A stretch of DNA of 15,821 nt from an uncultured Planctomycetota bacterium (GCA_903927855.1 CAIYOL010000344.1:1-15821), one strand, 5' to 3'; shown: positions 1 to 7,330, counted from the first letter of the stretch. The notes: generated from the letters alone by a model not told the origin. Made by a program: numbers and translations.

Positions 1-2999
1 CGGTGGAATTTTATTGTGTAATGTCCATCGTCGGGGGTTTGGTCGTCATCGAGCAAATGGAGGCCGTTGGCATCAGTGACAGAATTGATGTCGTTACTAT
101 CGGCTTGTATCAATACTCCTTCAACCGCCGTGTTGCCGTCGACCTCCGACACGTACCCGGAAATCGCAAAGATGAGCGCCTTGAACGTCACATGCACCGT
201 ATGGTCAGCCGTGACGTTGCTCAGCGTATACGTGGCTCCGCCGTTCTGCACGCTGTTACCGTCCAGGTACCATTCGTTAACCTCGTAGCCGAGATTGGGT
301 ATAGCGTTAAAGTCCTGGCTGCCGCCGTAGTTAACAACAACCGTACCGCTGGGATATATCGAGCCGTTGACTCCCGCTGAAGCAGTAATGGTGTTGTACT
401 GATTCACGGCAAAATTCGCATGGACGGCATAATTAGCATCCATCGCAATCGCTGTAATAGCCGCATTCACATCAGCAACAGTGTTCGTATCTCCTGTCCA
501 GTTGACAAAGTGATGGTTTGGGTCTGGAATTGCGTTGATATCGACTATCGTTCCAGAACTGTACTGGTGCGTTCCTGCGTTTGGTTCTGTGCGGCCGCCT
601 AATGTCGATGAAATAGTCAAAGTCCGCAGCGGCGGGTGGACAACCCCTGTCACCTTTACATCGTCAATGCAGACGCCGTAACCATATTTTGCGTTGCCCA
701 AAAAACCTATATAATAAGTGCTGCCGGGGTTGGGCAGCGAAATAGTCCGTTTTGTCCAGTCGGAGACATTTGTTGTATAACTCGCCAACAGTATCCAGCT
801 TCCGCCGGCGCTGGTCTTGTAATAAACCGTCAGTGTGTCCTGGTCAGGCGACCACAGCGCTTGCTTATGCCAGAATTCCAGGGTTGCATCGGTTGTGCCG
901 GTTCCAAAATTGATGACAGGAGTAACAAGGTAGGTTTCATGATTGCTCCTGTTGTTATAAAAGAGCATGGCATTATAAGTCCCGCCATGTGCAGCATCAC
1001 CAGAGCGGTAATCGCCGACATTCCTCGTCCAATCGACTGTGCCGGTTTTAAAAGATTTTGTCCAGCCCGGCGGAGCGCCGCTCACAAAGGCAGACTCAAA
1101 ACCCTCCGTCAGAAATACGGTAGGCGTTACGCTGACATATACATTTGCCTGATTGGAATCTCCACCATACGGCGGAACGCCTCCATCGTTAGCTTCGAAT
1201 GTAAAATTGTCCGGACCGATGTAACCGGTAGTGGGCGTATAAACGACCTGATTGCCGCCGCCGACCAGAGTGTATGGAACTGCGCCTATGCTGCCTCTAT
1301 TGGGGTCGCTCAAAGTACCATAGTTCGGTAACGTGGTAACTATATAATTCAAATCACCAGGCGGATTGGGCAGGCCGTCGTCAGTGGCCTGAAGGGATAT
1401 TGTCAGAGCTGTGTTTAACGGTGTCGTAACATTAATATCACTGGCAGTTGGTGGCCGTCCATTGAAGACGTAGTCAATCGCCTGCCCCAGGTTGACACGA
1501 GGTTTTGTGATGGCAACTTTGCCATCGGTGATATTATCGCCGGTATAAGTCAAAATGGTTCTTACCTCTGACGGGGAAAGGTAACTGCCCCTGATGGCTT
1601 TGGCGGCAGATTGCAGGCAGGCCACGGCGCCGGCAGTATAGGGACATGCCGCCGAAGTACCCCCAAAAGAGCTGTAATAATCTCCCGACGAATATCCTCC
1701 TGTGCTGATAATATCCGTAGTATAGCATTGATTAGAGGACGCCAGCACAGTGAGAAAAGAGGCTGTATTAGAGTACGATGTTACCATATCTGCGGCGGTA
1801 TTATCGATAGCATAATAACCCGTGGAACATCCGCCCGGATATTTGGTCGCACACGATGCTGAATTAACACATGGCTGATAGGTGCCGAAAGCAGCGTCAT
1901 AAACGGCTCCCACCGAAATCACACTTGAAATACATGACGGCCACGCTATCGAATCGCAGTATCCGTCGTTGCCTGATGAAGCAAGTACTGTAATTCCGGC
2001 CGCGAAGGCGTTATTGGCCGCTGTCGTCATGGAAAAATCGTCGTTGTCGCAGGTGCTGTAACTGCGCCCTCCGCCAAAACTGGTGCTTATCGCCAGGATG
2101 GGATGGTTCGGGTCATCATTATGATGGGTTACACACCAATTCCACGCCGCAACCATGGCGTCACTTGTGGCGCTGCCTGAAGAGCCGGCCGTTATCTTTA
2201 GTGCATAAAGCTTGGCATTGTAAGCAACTCCACCTATGTAATCGCCAACGTTCCCCAGATCGCCTGCGGCAATTCCCGCGCAACAGGTTCCGTGAGCCTG
2301 ACTGCTATCCGGCATCGGGTTAGGGTCATTGTCCCCGTAATCGTAACCGCCGATTACTTTGCTGTTCGGGAACCCGCCGTTGCCGAGCATTGGATGTCTG
2401 TAATCAATTCCGGTGTCGCAAATCGCAATGGCAACGCCTGCGCCGTTATAGCTGGACCGATAAGCGTCCGCATGCATCAGGGCAATACCCTGTCTAAGAT
2501 GCGGCTCCAATAAATACACAGGTTCGATAGATTTAACTCGCGGGTCGTTTTTGAGTTTTTCTAAACCCTGTAGTGTGACCTCTCCCGAAAAACCCGCCTG
2601 ATTGTCGAAGCGATATCGGAGCTTGAACTCATCCTCGCTCAGCACTGACAGCACGGGGACCTGGGTCGCTTTTATTTCATCCTGGAGCAATTTGAGTGAA
2701 CGCTTTGAATGCCAGTCTGTTCTTGCCTTTGTTTCTGTAGGCTCGGCCAAATTAACAATGACTTTGACTCTTTCTTGTCCATCCTCAAAACCCTTCATAA
2801 TGTCATTGCAGTGAATGAGTTTTCCTGACGAAAGTGCTGATGTGTGCCCTTCCGATTGGGCCGTGCAGCCGCAGTTGCTGTTGGGGTCATTAGCCGGCAC
2901 CGCCATTGACACCTTGGCCCCCAGTAATAAAATGAACAACGGAACGACCATTATGCCCCGTCCCTTGCGAACGGAAGAAATCGTCGCCTCTATGGCCAT
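1..2999 (-). CDS. Secreted subtilisin-like (S8) serine protease, multidomain, 3' end cut by window edge
   Basis: The minus frame is open without a stop for 999 codons and runs off the left edge, so the C-terminus is missing. The product should be an exported peptidase. Residues 1-33 form a signal peptide (basic n-region RKGR, hydrophobic FILLLGAKV, cleavage after SMA). An inhibitor-I9-like propeptide region follows. The subtilase domain spans about 185-505 with the full catalytic set: Asp195 (DTGID), His236 (AHGTC), oxyanion Asn344 (SGNDG) and Ser449 (GTSAACP). It is cysteine-rich for a subtilase. Behind it lie an Ig/cadherin-like sandwich (about 512-620), a MAM-like choice-of-anchor J or cleaved-adhesin domain (about 630-785), two bacterial-repeat (InlB-like) modules (about 790-945) and the start of a carboxypeptidase-regulatory-like fold. 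The ATG at 2999 has no good ribosome site. GTG at 3026 is an in-frame alternative, and ATG at 2951 would shorten the signal peptide. Family call certain; substrate unknown. Confidence 0.93.
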   Translation of the reverse strand, partial: MAIEATISSVRKGRGIMVVPLFILLLGAKVSMAVPANDPNSNCGCTAQSEGHTSALSSGKLIHCNDIMKGFEDGQERVKVIVNLAEPTETKARTDWHSKRSLKLLQDEIKATQVPVLSVLSEDEFKLRYRFDNQAGFSGEVTLQGLEKLKNDPRVKSIEPVYLLEPHLRQGIALMHADAYRSSYNGAGVAIAICDTGIDYRHPMLGNGGFPNSKVIGGYDYGDNDPNPMPDSSQAHGTCCAGIAAGDLGNVGDYIGGVAYNAKLYALKITAGSSGSATSDAMVAAWNWCVTHHNDDPNHPILAISTSFGGGRSYSTCDNDDFSMTTAANNAFAAGITVLASSGNDGYCDSIAWPSCISSVISVGAVYDAAFGTYQPCVNSASCATKYPGGCSTGYYAIDNTAADMVTSYSNTASFLTVLASSNQCYTTDIISTGGYSSGDYYSSFGGTSAACPYTAGAVACLQSAAKAIRGSYLSPSEVRTILTYTGDNITDGKVAITKPRVNLGQAIDYVFNGRPPTASDINVTTPLNTALTISLQATDDGLPNPPGDLNYIVTTLPNYGTLSDPNRGSIGAVPYTLVGGGNQVVYTPTTGYIGPDNFTFEANDGGVPPYGGDSNQANVYVSVTPTVFLTEGFESAFVSGAPPGWTKSFKTGTVDWTRNVGDYRSGDAAHGGTYNAMLFYNNRSNHETYLVTPVINFGTGTTDATLEFWHKQALWSPDQDTLTVYYKTSAGGSWILLASYTTNVSDWTKRTISLPNPGSTYYIGFLGNAKYGYGVCIDDVKVTGVVHPPLRTLTISSTLGGRTEPNAGTHQYSSGTIVDINAIPDPNHHFVNWTGDTNTVADVNAAITAIAMDANYAVHANFAVNQYNTITASAGVNGSIYPSGTVVVNYGGSQDFNAIPNLGYEVNEWYLDGNSVQNGGATYTLSNVTADHTVHVTFKALIFAISGYVSEVDGNTAVEGVLIQADSNDINSVTDANGLHLLDDDQTPDDGHYTIKFH

Positions 3000-3074
3000 T
3001 GAGATAGTCTCATTTCCGGGGGGCACGAATGATATACACCACTCCTCCCCAAAAAGCCTTTTTATATTTATTAT

Positions 3075-3103
3075 CTTATAACACCATACACGCTTTTTGT
3101 CAA
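3075..3103 (-). promoter_or_regulatory. Sigma70-type promoter of the S8 protease gene
   Basis: On the minus strand a perfect -35 TTGACA (3098-3103) is followed after exactly 17 bases by TATAAG (3075-3080). The transcript would start near 3068, giving an untranslated leader of about 70 bases. That leader contains an excellent Shine-Dalgarno core, GGGGAGGAG (3042-3050), which lies too far upstream (more than 40 bases) to serve the ATG at 2999. Confidence 0.7.
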
Positions 3104-3140
3104 TGAAAAAGCATGCCTTGGGTGGAAGGGGAAGAGGTCA

Positions 3141-3241
3141 AAAATTGTCGAATATTCCCAAACGTTTTAACACAGTTTTCGAATATTTCTATATGCTTTT
3201 GAGTGATTTTTCTCACTTTTCCTACAACTTTCTATATCAAA
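3141..3241 (-). repeat. Helically phased A-tract array (predicted curved DNA)
   Basis: On the minus strand short A-runs begin at 3231, 3220, 3211, 3200, 3188, 3179, 3168, 3156 and 3146. The spacings are 11, 9, 11, 12, 9, 11, 12 and 10 bases, averaging about 10.6, one helical turn. Phased A-tracts are a known cause of intrinsic DNA bending. The array lies about 40-140 bases upstream of the protease -35 box and is bracketed exactly by the 11-bp inverted repeat. Curvature itself is inferred, not measured. Confidence 0.6.
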
Positions 3242-3292
3242 GTATGACCTCTTCCATTTTTGTTTTCGCTGTTCAATATTGTCCTAAGACCG

Positions 3293-3298
3293 TATAAT
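3293..3298 (+). promoter_or_regulatory. -10 box TATAAT immediately before thiD2-thiE
   Basis: A perfect TATAAT sits 10 bases before the ATG at 3309. No good -35 box is seen at 16-18 bases upstream (best is TGTTCA at 3270-3275, 3 of 6 matches). Transcription from it would begin about 3305, leaving almost no leader, and no Shine-Dalgarno precedes the ATG. This suggests a leaderless mRNA. Confidence 0.5.
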
Positions 3299-3308
3299 CA
3301 AAGCCGTT

Positions 3309-4370
3309 ATGGCTAATCCCGTTTATAGAATTATCGATGCCAATTTCAATCGTGCCCGTGAAGCCCTTCGCGTCATAGAGGACTTCTGCCGTTTTTCCCT
3401 AAACTCCGCGCCTTTAACGACTTGCGCTAAGCAGCTTCGCCACGCCCTTTCCGCTTGCCTAAGCAAACTTGACCCCTCCCAGCTCATCGCCGCAAGGGAT
3501 AGTTTAACCGATGTTGGCGCAGGTGCAGCGGTCGATAACCAGCTTCAGCGCAAGGACTTAAGAGATTGTTTTACAGCCGGCTGCAAACGCCTTACCGAAT
3601 CCTTGCGAGCCCTTGCCGAGATGACTCAGACGCTCAATCCCGAAGTCGCACAGACAATCGAAAAGCTCCGCTTCTCCGCCTATACGCTTGAGAAAAACAT
3701 CATTCTTTTCAGCGACACCGCCGAAAAATTCAAGCCCGTCAGATTGTATGTAATAATCAGCAACAACCTGCCAGCCGACGTGCTTCCTTTGACGCATCAA
3801 TGCATCGCAGGAGGAGCAGATTGCATTCAATTGCGGGCAAAAGATATTGATGACGACAAACTTTTTGCCCTTGCCTCTGAATTCGTAAAGGTTTGCAAAG
3901 ACGCCGGCGTATTGAGCATAATAAACGACAGGGTCGATATCGCTGTCGCTGCCGGCGCGGATGGCGTACATCTCGGGCAGGACGATTTACCTATCGAACA
4001 AGTACGTAAGCTGCAGCTGGCGCCTTTAATTATTGGCAAAAGCACTCATTCCATCGAGCAGCTGCACGTTGCCTGCGAGGAGTTGCCTACTTATGTAAGT
4101 TTAGGTCCTGTATTCGCCACCGAAACTAAGCCAACCGCTGCACCTGTCGGCTTGGATTATGTCAGACAGGGCGTCAAGGAACTTGTCGACACAGGCATCG
4201 GGCACGTCGCCATAGGCGGAATAACGCTCGACAATGTCGAGGAAGTTTTGAAAGCAGGCGCAAAAATGATAGCCGTCTGCTCGGCGGTGACTGGGGCTGA
4301 CGATGCGGCAAAGGCATGCACGGCACTAAAGAGAAAAATCTCCGCTTCGGGGGCAGATTATGACCGATGA
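3309..4370 (+). CDS. thiE: ThiD2-ThiE fusion: HMP-phosphate kinase domain plus thiamine-phosphate synthase
   Basis: A cytoplasmic thiamine biosynthesis enzyme of 353 residues. The C-terminal half (about 145-345) is ThiE, which joins hydroxymethylpyrimidine diphosphate to thiazole phosphate to give thiamine phosphate. Family motifs are present: QLRAK (174-178), INDRVD (205-210), HLGQDD (221-226), GKSTHS (243-248), SLGPVF..T..K (264-274) and AIGGIT (301-306). The N-terminal domain (1 to about 135) starts RIIDANFNRAREALRVIEDF, the hallmark of ThiD2. That family is described as a monofunctional HMP-phosphate kinase, found alone or fused to ThiE. The start at 3309 fits because the conserved domain begins at once. 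The 3' end overlaps the next gene by 11 bases, so the two are probably co-translated. No thiamine riboswitch is visible upstream. Family confidence is high; kinase activity rests on homology. Confidence 0.93.
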   Translation: MANPVYRIIDANFNRAREALRVIEDFCRFSLNSAPLTTCAKQLRHALSACLSKLDPSQLIAARDSLTDVGAGAAVDNQLQRKDLRDCFTAGCKRLTESLRALAEMTQTLNPEVAQTIEKLRFSAYTLEKNIILFSDTAEKFKPVRLYVIISNNLPADVLPLTHQCIAGGADCIQLRAKDIDDDKLFALASEFVKVCKDAGVLSIINDRVDIAVAAGADGVHLGQDDLPIEQVRKLQLAPLIIGKSTHSIEQLHVACEELPTYVSLGPVFATETKPTAAPVGLDYVRQGVKELVDTGIGHVAIGGITLDNVEEVLKAGAKMIAVCSAVTGADDAAKACTALKRKISASGADYDR

Positions 4371-4803
4371 AAAAACTAAACGGTTTTTCGAGCTTTTCGG
4401 AAAAAATCAAAGACTGTTCGAAAAACTTCTAAAAAACAAAGCCGACGAAGAAGACGGAAAAATCGTCGAACTATGTCTTACTGAAATCTATTCCAATGCG
4501 CAACGTGTGATTAAACTTATAGACAATATTTCAAAAACAAAAACAAACTTTACCAAAGGCAACCTGGATTCCCTTCTCGACAACTTGATTGACCTGGAAA
4601 CTGCAATCTACCTCGAAATGGCCGGCTGGATTAAAGAACTGAAAAACCCTCTCAAGAACGTGATTGATAAGGTAGGGGACAAATCCGGCACTGCTGTTAC
4701 GAGAAAGACCCTTCAAAGCTCTATGAAACAACTCGATGTCCATTTGGAGAAAATGAGATATTACACCGACCATTACAAACCAAAGAGGAAAAGCAAGAAG
4801 TAG
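4360..4803 (+). CDS. Small helical protein of unknown function, coupled to thiE
   Basis: A 147-residue protein that I do not recognise. Its ATG lies inside the end of the thiamine gene: the sequence ATGACCGATGA contains its start and the upstream stop, an 11-base overlap in another frame, so translational coupling is likely. The product is soluble and strongly charged, rich in Lys, Glu and Asp, almost without Gly or Pro in its first 90 residues, and ends in a basic tail (KPKRKSKK). This points to an alpha-helical bundle or coiled coil. There is no signal peptide, membrane segment or metal motif. The overlap suggests a link with the thiamine enzyme, but nothing in the sequence shows what it does. 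The open frame, good start and operon position make it a credible gene. Confidence 0.75.
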   Translation: MTDEKTKRFFELFGKNQRLFEKLLKNKADEEDGKIVELCLTEIYSNAQRVIKLIDNISKTKTNFTKGNLDSLLDNLIDLETAIYLEMAGWIKELKNPLKNVIDKVGDKSGTAVTRKTLQSSMKQLDVHLEKMRYYTDHYKPKRKSKK

Positions 4804-4813
4804 AAAGATAAGA

Positions 4814-4956
4814 TCCCTCGACTGCGCTCGGGACAAGATTGGGTTTGTTTGGGTTCGTTTTGACCAAGTGTCCAATTTCAATTTTTCGCTGCAATTCTTT
4901 GTCGAAACTACGGTTATAAAAATTTGACTTCGTCCTAAATTGGCTTTGTTTGGCAT
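4814..4956 (-). repeat. Interspersed repeat copy (REP-like end plus planctomycete-type dispersed repeat)
   Basis: The block starts at 4814-4834 with TCCCTCGACTGCGCTCGGGA, a REP-like unit common between genes in environmental bacterial genomes. On the minus strand the rest (about 4835-4956) reads CAAACAAAGCCAATTTAGGA and further. From memory this resembles a dispersed intergenic repeat frequent in Phycisphaerae assemblies, which often gives spurious peptides like NKANF. It is not a gene. Only one copy lies in this window, so repetition cannot be shown here. The IS1595-type transposon inserted at its edge. Confidence 0.45.
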
Positions 4957-4963
4957 AATTTAA
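4956..4963. repeat. Target site duplication TAATTTAA, left copy
   Basis: The eight bases directly outside the left inverted repeat are identical to those directly outside the right one (7355-7362). They were generated by insertion of the IS1595-type element. Removing the element and one copy rejoins an AT-rich sequence next to the dispersed repeat. Confidence 0.9.
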
Positions 4964-4987
4964 GGGAATTATATACAAAGTTACCCT
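4964..4987 (+). repeat. Left terminal inverted repeat of IS1595-type element
   Basis: Exact reverse complement of 7331-7354 over 24 bases; the match breaks at the next inner base. Its innermost two bases supply the last two bases of the nuclease stop codon TAG (4986-4988, minus strand). Confidence 0.93.
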
Positions 4988-5492
4988 AACCCAAAAACCC
5001 GTTGTTAATCTGGGTTTGAAATTCCTTCATCGTCCATGCCCCACGTAGTGCGCTTGTTTTTGAAACTTCATCTTTGAGAAATTTTAAAGCCGCTTTCCGA
5101 TAACCATCACCGTCAATTAAAATAACGGTCGGAACGCTGGTTTTAATGATATTAAATAACAGGAATGGATACTTTTCATCAACCGAGCCAGATACTTGTT
5201 GCCATTTACATTCAATAATAAGGTCGTCGGGGAAAACATCGTGATTGATAATAAGAAAATCGACTTTTCGGATTGTTTCGTAAATGGTCTTTCCGCAATA
5301 AACCTGTTTAGCGTATTGCTTTCCCCCGATAACTTTTCGGTTATCAAAAAGTTGTCCCTTGTAATTCCAAAACTCAATATAGCCGTTGGCCTGCAAAGCC
5401 TGCTCTACGAAACGTTCTAAACGATTTCCGGTTTTGTTAGCCTTATGACCACTACTAATAATTTCTGATGATGAGTTCTTCTTCCTTGCCAC
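4986..5492 (-). CDS. PD-(D/E)XK restriction-type endonuclease, transposon cargo
   Basis: A 168-residue predicted nuclease, the likely restriction partner of the adjacent methylase. The PD-(D/E)XK pattern is clear: an N-terminal helix with Glu26 (GNRLERFVEQAL), then Asp78 (KVDFLI) and the Glu94-x-Lys96 pair in IIECKWQ, followed by a GSVDEK loop and a hydrophobic strand ILIDGDGYR. These residues normally bind metal and cut DNA. No separate DNA-recognition domain is present, so it is small and presumably single-domain. The start is GTG at 5492, preceded by AAGGGG at seven bases. The first 38 bases overlap the methylase end in another frame. The stop TAG lies partly in the left terminal repeat. 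Specificity is unknown; GATC is a guess from the methylase class. A repair or homing-type nuclease is a less likely alternative. Confidence 0.8.
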   Translation of the reverse strand: MARKKNSSSEIISSGHKANKTGNRLERFVEQALQANGYIEFWNYKGQLFDNRKVIGGKQYAKQVYCGKTIYETIRKVDFLIINHDVFPDDLIIECKWQQVSGSVDEKYPFLLFNIIKTSVPTVILIDGDGYRKAALKFLKDEVSKTSALRGAWTMKEFQTQINNGFLG

Positions 5493-6336
5493 GCTGATTC
5501 CCCTTACAGGATACCATTCTTGACGCCGATATTTTTTCTATAGTAAAGCCTTTATATAAAGACCGTATAAAATCAGTATCTGAATTAGACAGCAAGAAAA
5601 AGCCGCCAACATTATCGATTTTGGCGCAGATTTTTGCAAGTTGTTTGTGCTGTTCATCATCAAATCCTTTGCCGTCATAACCCGAAAATGCCTGATGATA
5701 TGGCGGGTCTAAATAATAGAACTCATTTTTTTGGGGTTTTATCTGTATAAAACTTTGCTGAGTGATTTCGGCATTTTTGAGAGCTTCAGCGCACGACCGT
5801 AAATTTTCTTCATCTAAAATGGCAGGAGTCTTGTAAGAGCCTATGGGGACATTGAATTTTCCGGCTTTATTAACCCGATAAAGGCCATTGTAACAAGTCT
5901 TATTCAAATAGATAAACCAAGCCGCAATTTCCACGGGGTCTTTCGCCGTAAATAAGCGTTCCCTTGCCTTTAGAAAATAGGCTTTATTATGGTTCTCTGC
6001 ATGAGTCTTTAAGCGTTCAATAAGTTTTTCAACATCATCACGTACGGTTTGGAATGTGATAATTAGATGAAAGTTAATATCAGATAAACATGCTTTCTCT
6101 GGCTTTAGAGAAAAGAACAAAGCACCACCACCTAATAGCGGTTCATAATAAGTCGTATATGACGCCGGAATGCGTTTTAGCAGCTCATCAAGGATCGACC
6201 GTTTCCCTCCAACCCATTTGACAAATGGTCTTGCTGTTGATGTAATTTCAGCAGGTTTATTTTCGTCTGCGATTGCCGCCAAAACCTGATCGAATGGTAA
6301 AGGTAGCGATTCATGCACCTTTTGTTTTCTACTCAT
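5455..6336 (-). CDS. D12-class DNA adenine-N6 methyltransferase (Dam/DpnM type), transposon cargo
   Basis: A 293-residue enzyme that transfers a methyl group from S-adenosylmethionine to adenine N6 in a specific DNA site. Motifs of the D12/Dam family appear in order: KWVGGKR (40-46) for cofactor binding, YYEPLLGGGALFF (63-75), LSDIN (84-88), NKTCYNGLYRVN...FNVPIG (145-166), the catalytic DPPY (210-213) and a C-terminal LLSNSD (248-253). The length is normal for the family, and all key residues are present. Its ATG overlaps the transposase stop as ATGA, and its own 3' end overlaps the nuclease by 38 bases, so translation is probably coupled. Many family members methylate GATC, but the target cannot be read from sequence alone. 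With the nuclease it forms a type II-like restriction-modification pair in the order methylase then nuclease. Confidence 0.94.
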   Translation of the reverse strand: MSRKQKVHESLPLPFDQVLAAIADENKPAEITSTARPFVKWVGGKRSILDELLKRIPASYTTYYEPLLGGGALFFSLKPEKACLSDINFHLIITFQTVRDDVEKLIERLKTHAENHNKAYFLKARERLFTAKDPVEIAAWFIYLNKTCYNGLYRVNKAGKFNVPIGSYKTPAILDEENLRSCAEALKNAEITQQSFIQIKPQKNEFYYLDPPYHQAFSGYDGKGFDDEQHKQLAKICAKIDNVGGFFLLSNSDTDFIRSLYKGFTIEKISASRMVSCKGNQRGKEEELIIRNY

Positions 6337-7262
6337 ACTTTCACCGTAAGTGCTTTATAAGGCAAACAAGAATTTTCCGCAACTCTTTTTACGACGTTGG
6401 CAAAAACAGTAGTGAATGGCAATTGACGAGTATTGAAACGATACGAAAATTCATCGGCATACCGTTGTAAATGTTTTGCGCTCATTTGGTGGTAAATTCC
6501 ATAATAGCCACGTTTGAACAAAGCCCAAAAACTCTCCGCACCGTTGGTATGAATATTACCAAGCCTAACATATTCCCCTGCGCCATGCTTTACAATATTG
6601 TGTGGATAAAACCTGCCAAGCCTAACATAGGAAATAAAATCGTCAGTATTAAGATTCGTGCCGAATTTAACATTGTTGACTATTTGGCTTTCGATGGTTC
6701 GCATAGTCACGTCTTTAACCACACTAACCTTTACTTCACCATCACGCTGGAGAAGTGCCATAACTGGAGTTTTAACTAAAGTATTTCGACCTTGTGTCCC
6801 TTTGGTTCGTTTGTGGGCGTGTTTGTTCTTTTCCTTGCCGCCCATATAAGTTTCGTCTATTTCGACCGTACCAAACAGTTTTCCGCCATTCTGTTTAAGA
6901 GCATGGCGGATACGATGATCCATAAACCACGCTGTTTTTTGAGTTACGCCTACTTCTTTAGCCAGTTGAACGGAAGAAATACCCTTTTTGTTCATAGACA
7001 GCAAATAAATAGCGATAAACCATTTTCGCAGGGGTATCTTGCTTTCACCAAAAACCGTTTTGGTTTTAATGGTAAAATCTTGATGGCATTTTGCACAACG
7101 GTAACGCTTGCCATTCTTGAAGCGGTAAATCTCTTGATTGCCGCAATGGGGGCAGTAAGTACCCTTACGGAAACGAATGCCCTCAAAGTAATTTTGGCAA
7201 GTTTCTTCATTTTTGAAGACCTCTAAAAACTCTGCAATTGTCTTATATTTTATAGTTTTCAT
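6333..7262 (-). CDS. IS1595-family (ISXO2-like) transposase
   Basis: A 309-residue transposase, full length for the family. The N-terminal zinc ribbon is intact (Cys37, Cys40, Cys56, Cys59 in CPHC...CAKC). A helical segment (about 76-120, GISSVQLAKEVGVTQKTAW) looks like a helix-turn-helix. The catalytic part begins with Asp136 in VEIDETYMGGK, continues with Asp207/208 in NTDDFISY, and ends with HTNGAESFWALFKRG (238-252), where Asn240 or Glu243 supplies the third acidic-type residue; the tail YHQMSAKHLQRYADEFSYR is typical. The enzyme should cut and join the 24-bp terminal repeats. The start ATG at 7262 sits only 6 bases after the -10 box, so the message is probably leaderless. No frameshift or stop interrupts it, so it may be active. 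Confidence 0.95.
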   Translation of the reverse strand: MKTIKYKTIAEFLEVFKNEETCQNYFEGIRFRKGTYCPHCGNQEIYRFKNGKRYRCAKCHQDFTIKTKTVFGESKIPLRKWFIAIYLLSMNKKGISSVQLAKEVGVTQKTAWFMDHRIRHALKQNGGKLFGTVEIDETYMGGKEKNKHAHKRTKGTQGRNTLVKTPVMALLQRDGEVKVSVVKDVTMRTIESQIVNNVKFGTNLNTDDFISYVRLGRFYPHNIVKHGAGEYVRLGNIHTNGAESFWALFKRGYYGIYHQMSAKHLQRYADEFSYRFNTRQLPFTTVFANVVKRVAENSCLPYKALTVKV

Positions 7263-7268
7263 ACCTTA

Positions 7269-7297
7269 TTTATACAGGATCACTTTAGGGTTGTCAA
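7269..7297 (-). promoter_or_regulatory. Promoter of the transposase-methylase-nuclease operon
   Basis: On the minus strand TTGACA (7292-7297), a 17-base spacer, and TATAAA (7269-7274) form a near-consensus promoter. The expected start point falls on the transposase ATG at 7262, so the mRNA would have no leader. I see no other promoter of this quality before the methylase or nuclease, which suggests one transcript for all three genes. Confidence 0.75.
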
Positions 7298-7330
7298 GTG
7301 CAAAAATGGAATATTTTAAATATTTTTTTC

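Larger units (their letters stand above)
3000..3308. other. Divergent intergenic region with phased A-tracts, no gene
   Basis: This stretch separates the divergently transcribed protease and thiamine genes. I see no convincing protein in it. It holds the protease promoter and leader (3000-3103), an 11-bp perfect inverted repeat GGAAGAGGTCA / TGACCTCTTCC (3130-3140 and 3245-3255), a helically phased A-tract array between the two arms, and the TATAAT box of the thiamine gene (3293-3298). Confidence 0.7.

Noticed and set aside
636..1331. 231-codon plus-strand open frame opposite the protease
   Set aside because: It is antisense to a frame with complete subtilase and beta-sandwich motifs, and its own translation has no family character.
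3097..3297. 66-codon plus-strand frame in the protease-thiE intergenic region
   Set aside because: It covers the phased A-tract array; the Phe/Tyr-rich translation is a by-product of T-runs and there is no ribosome site.
4814..4834. Possible terminator after the thiE operon
   Set aside because: The palindrome pairs poorly and has no T-run after it; it fits a dispersed REP-like unit better.
4531..4978. Minus-strand frames past the small helical protein
   Set aside because: They read through the dispersed repeat and antisense to a coupled gene; peptides of this kind are common spurious calls in planctomycete genomes.
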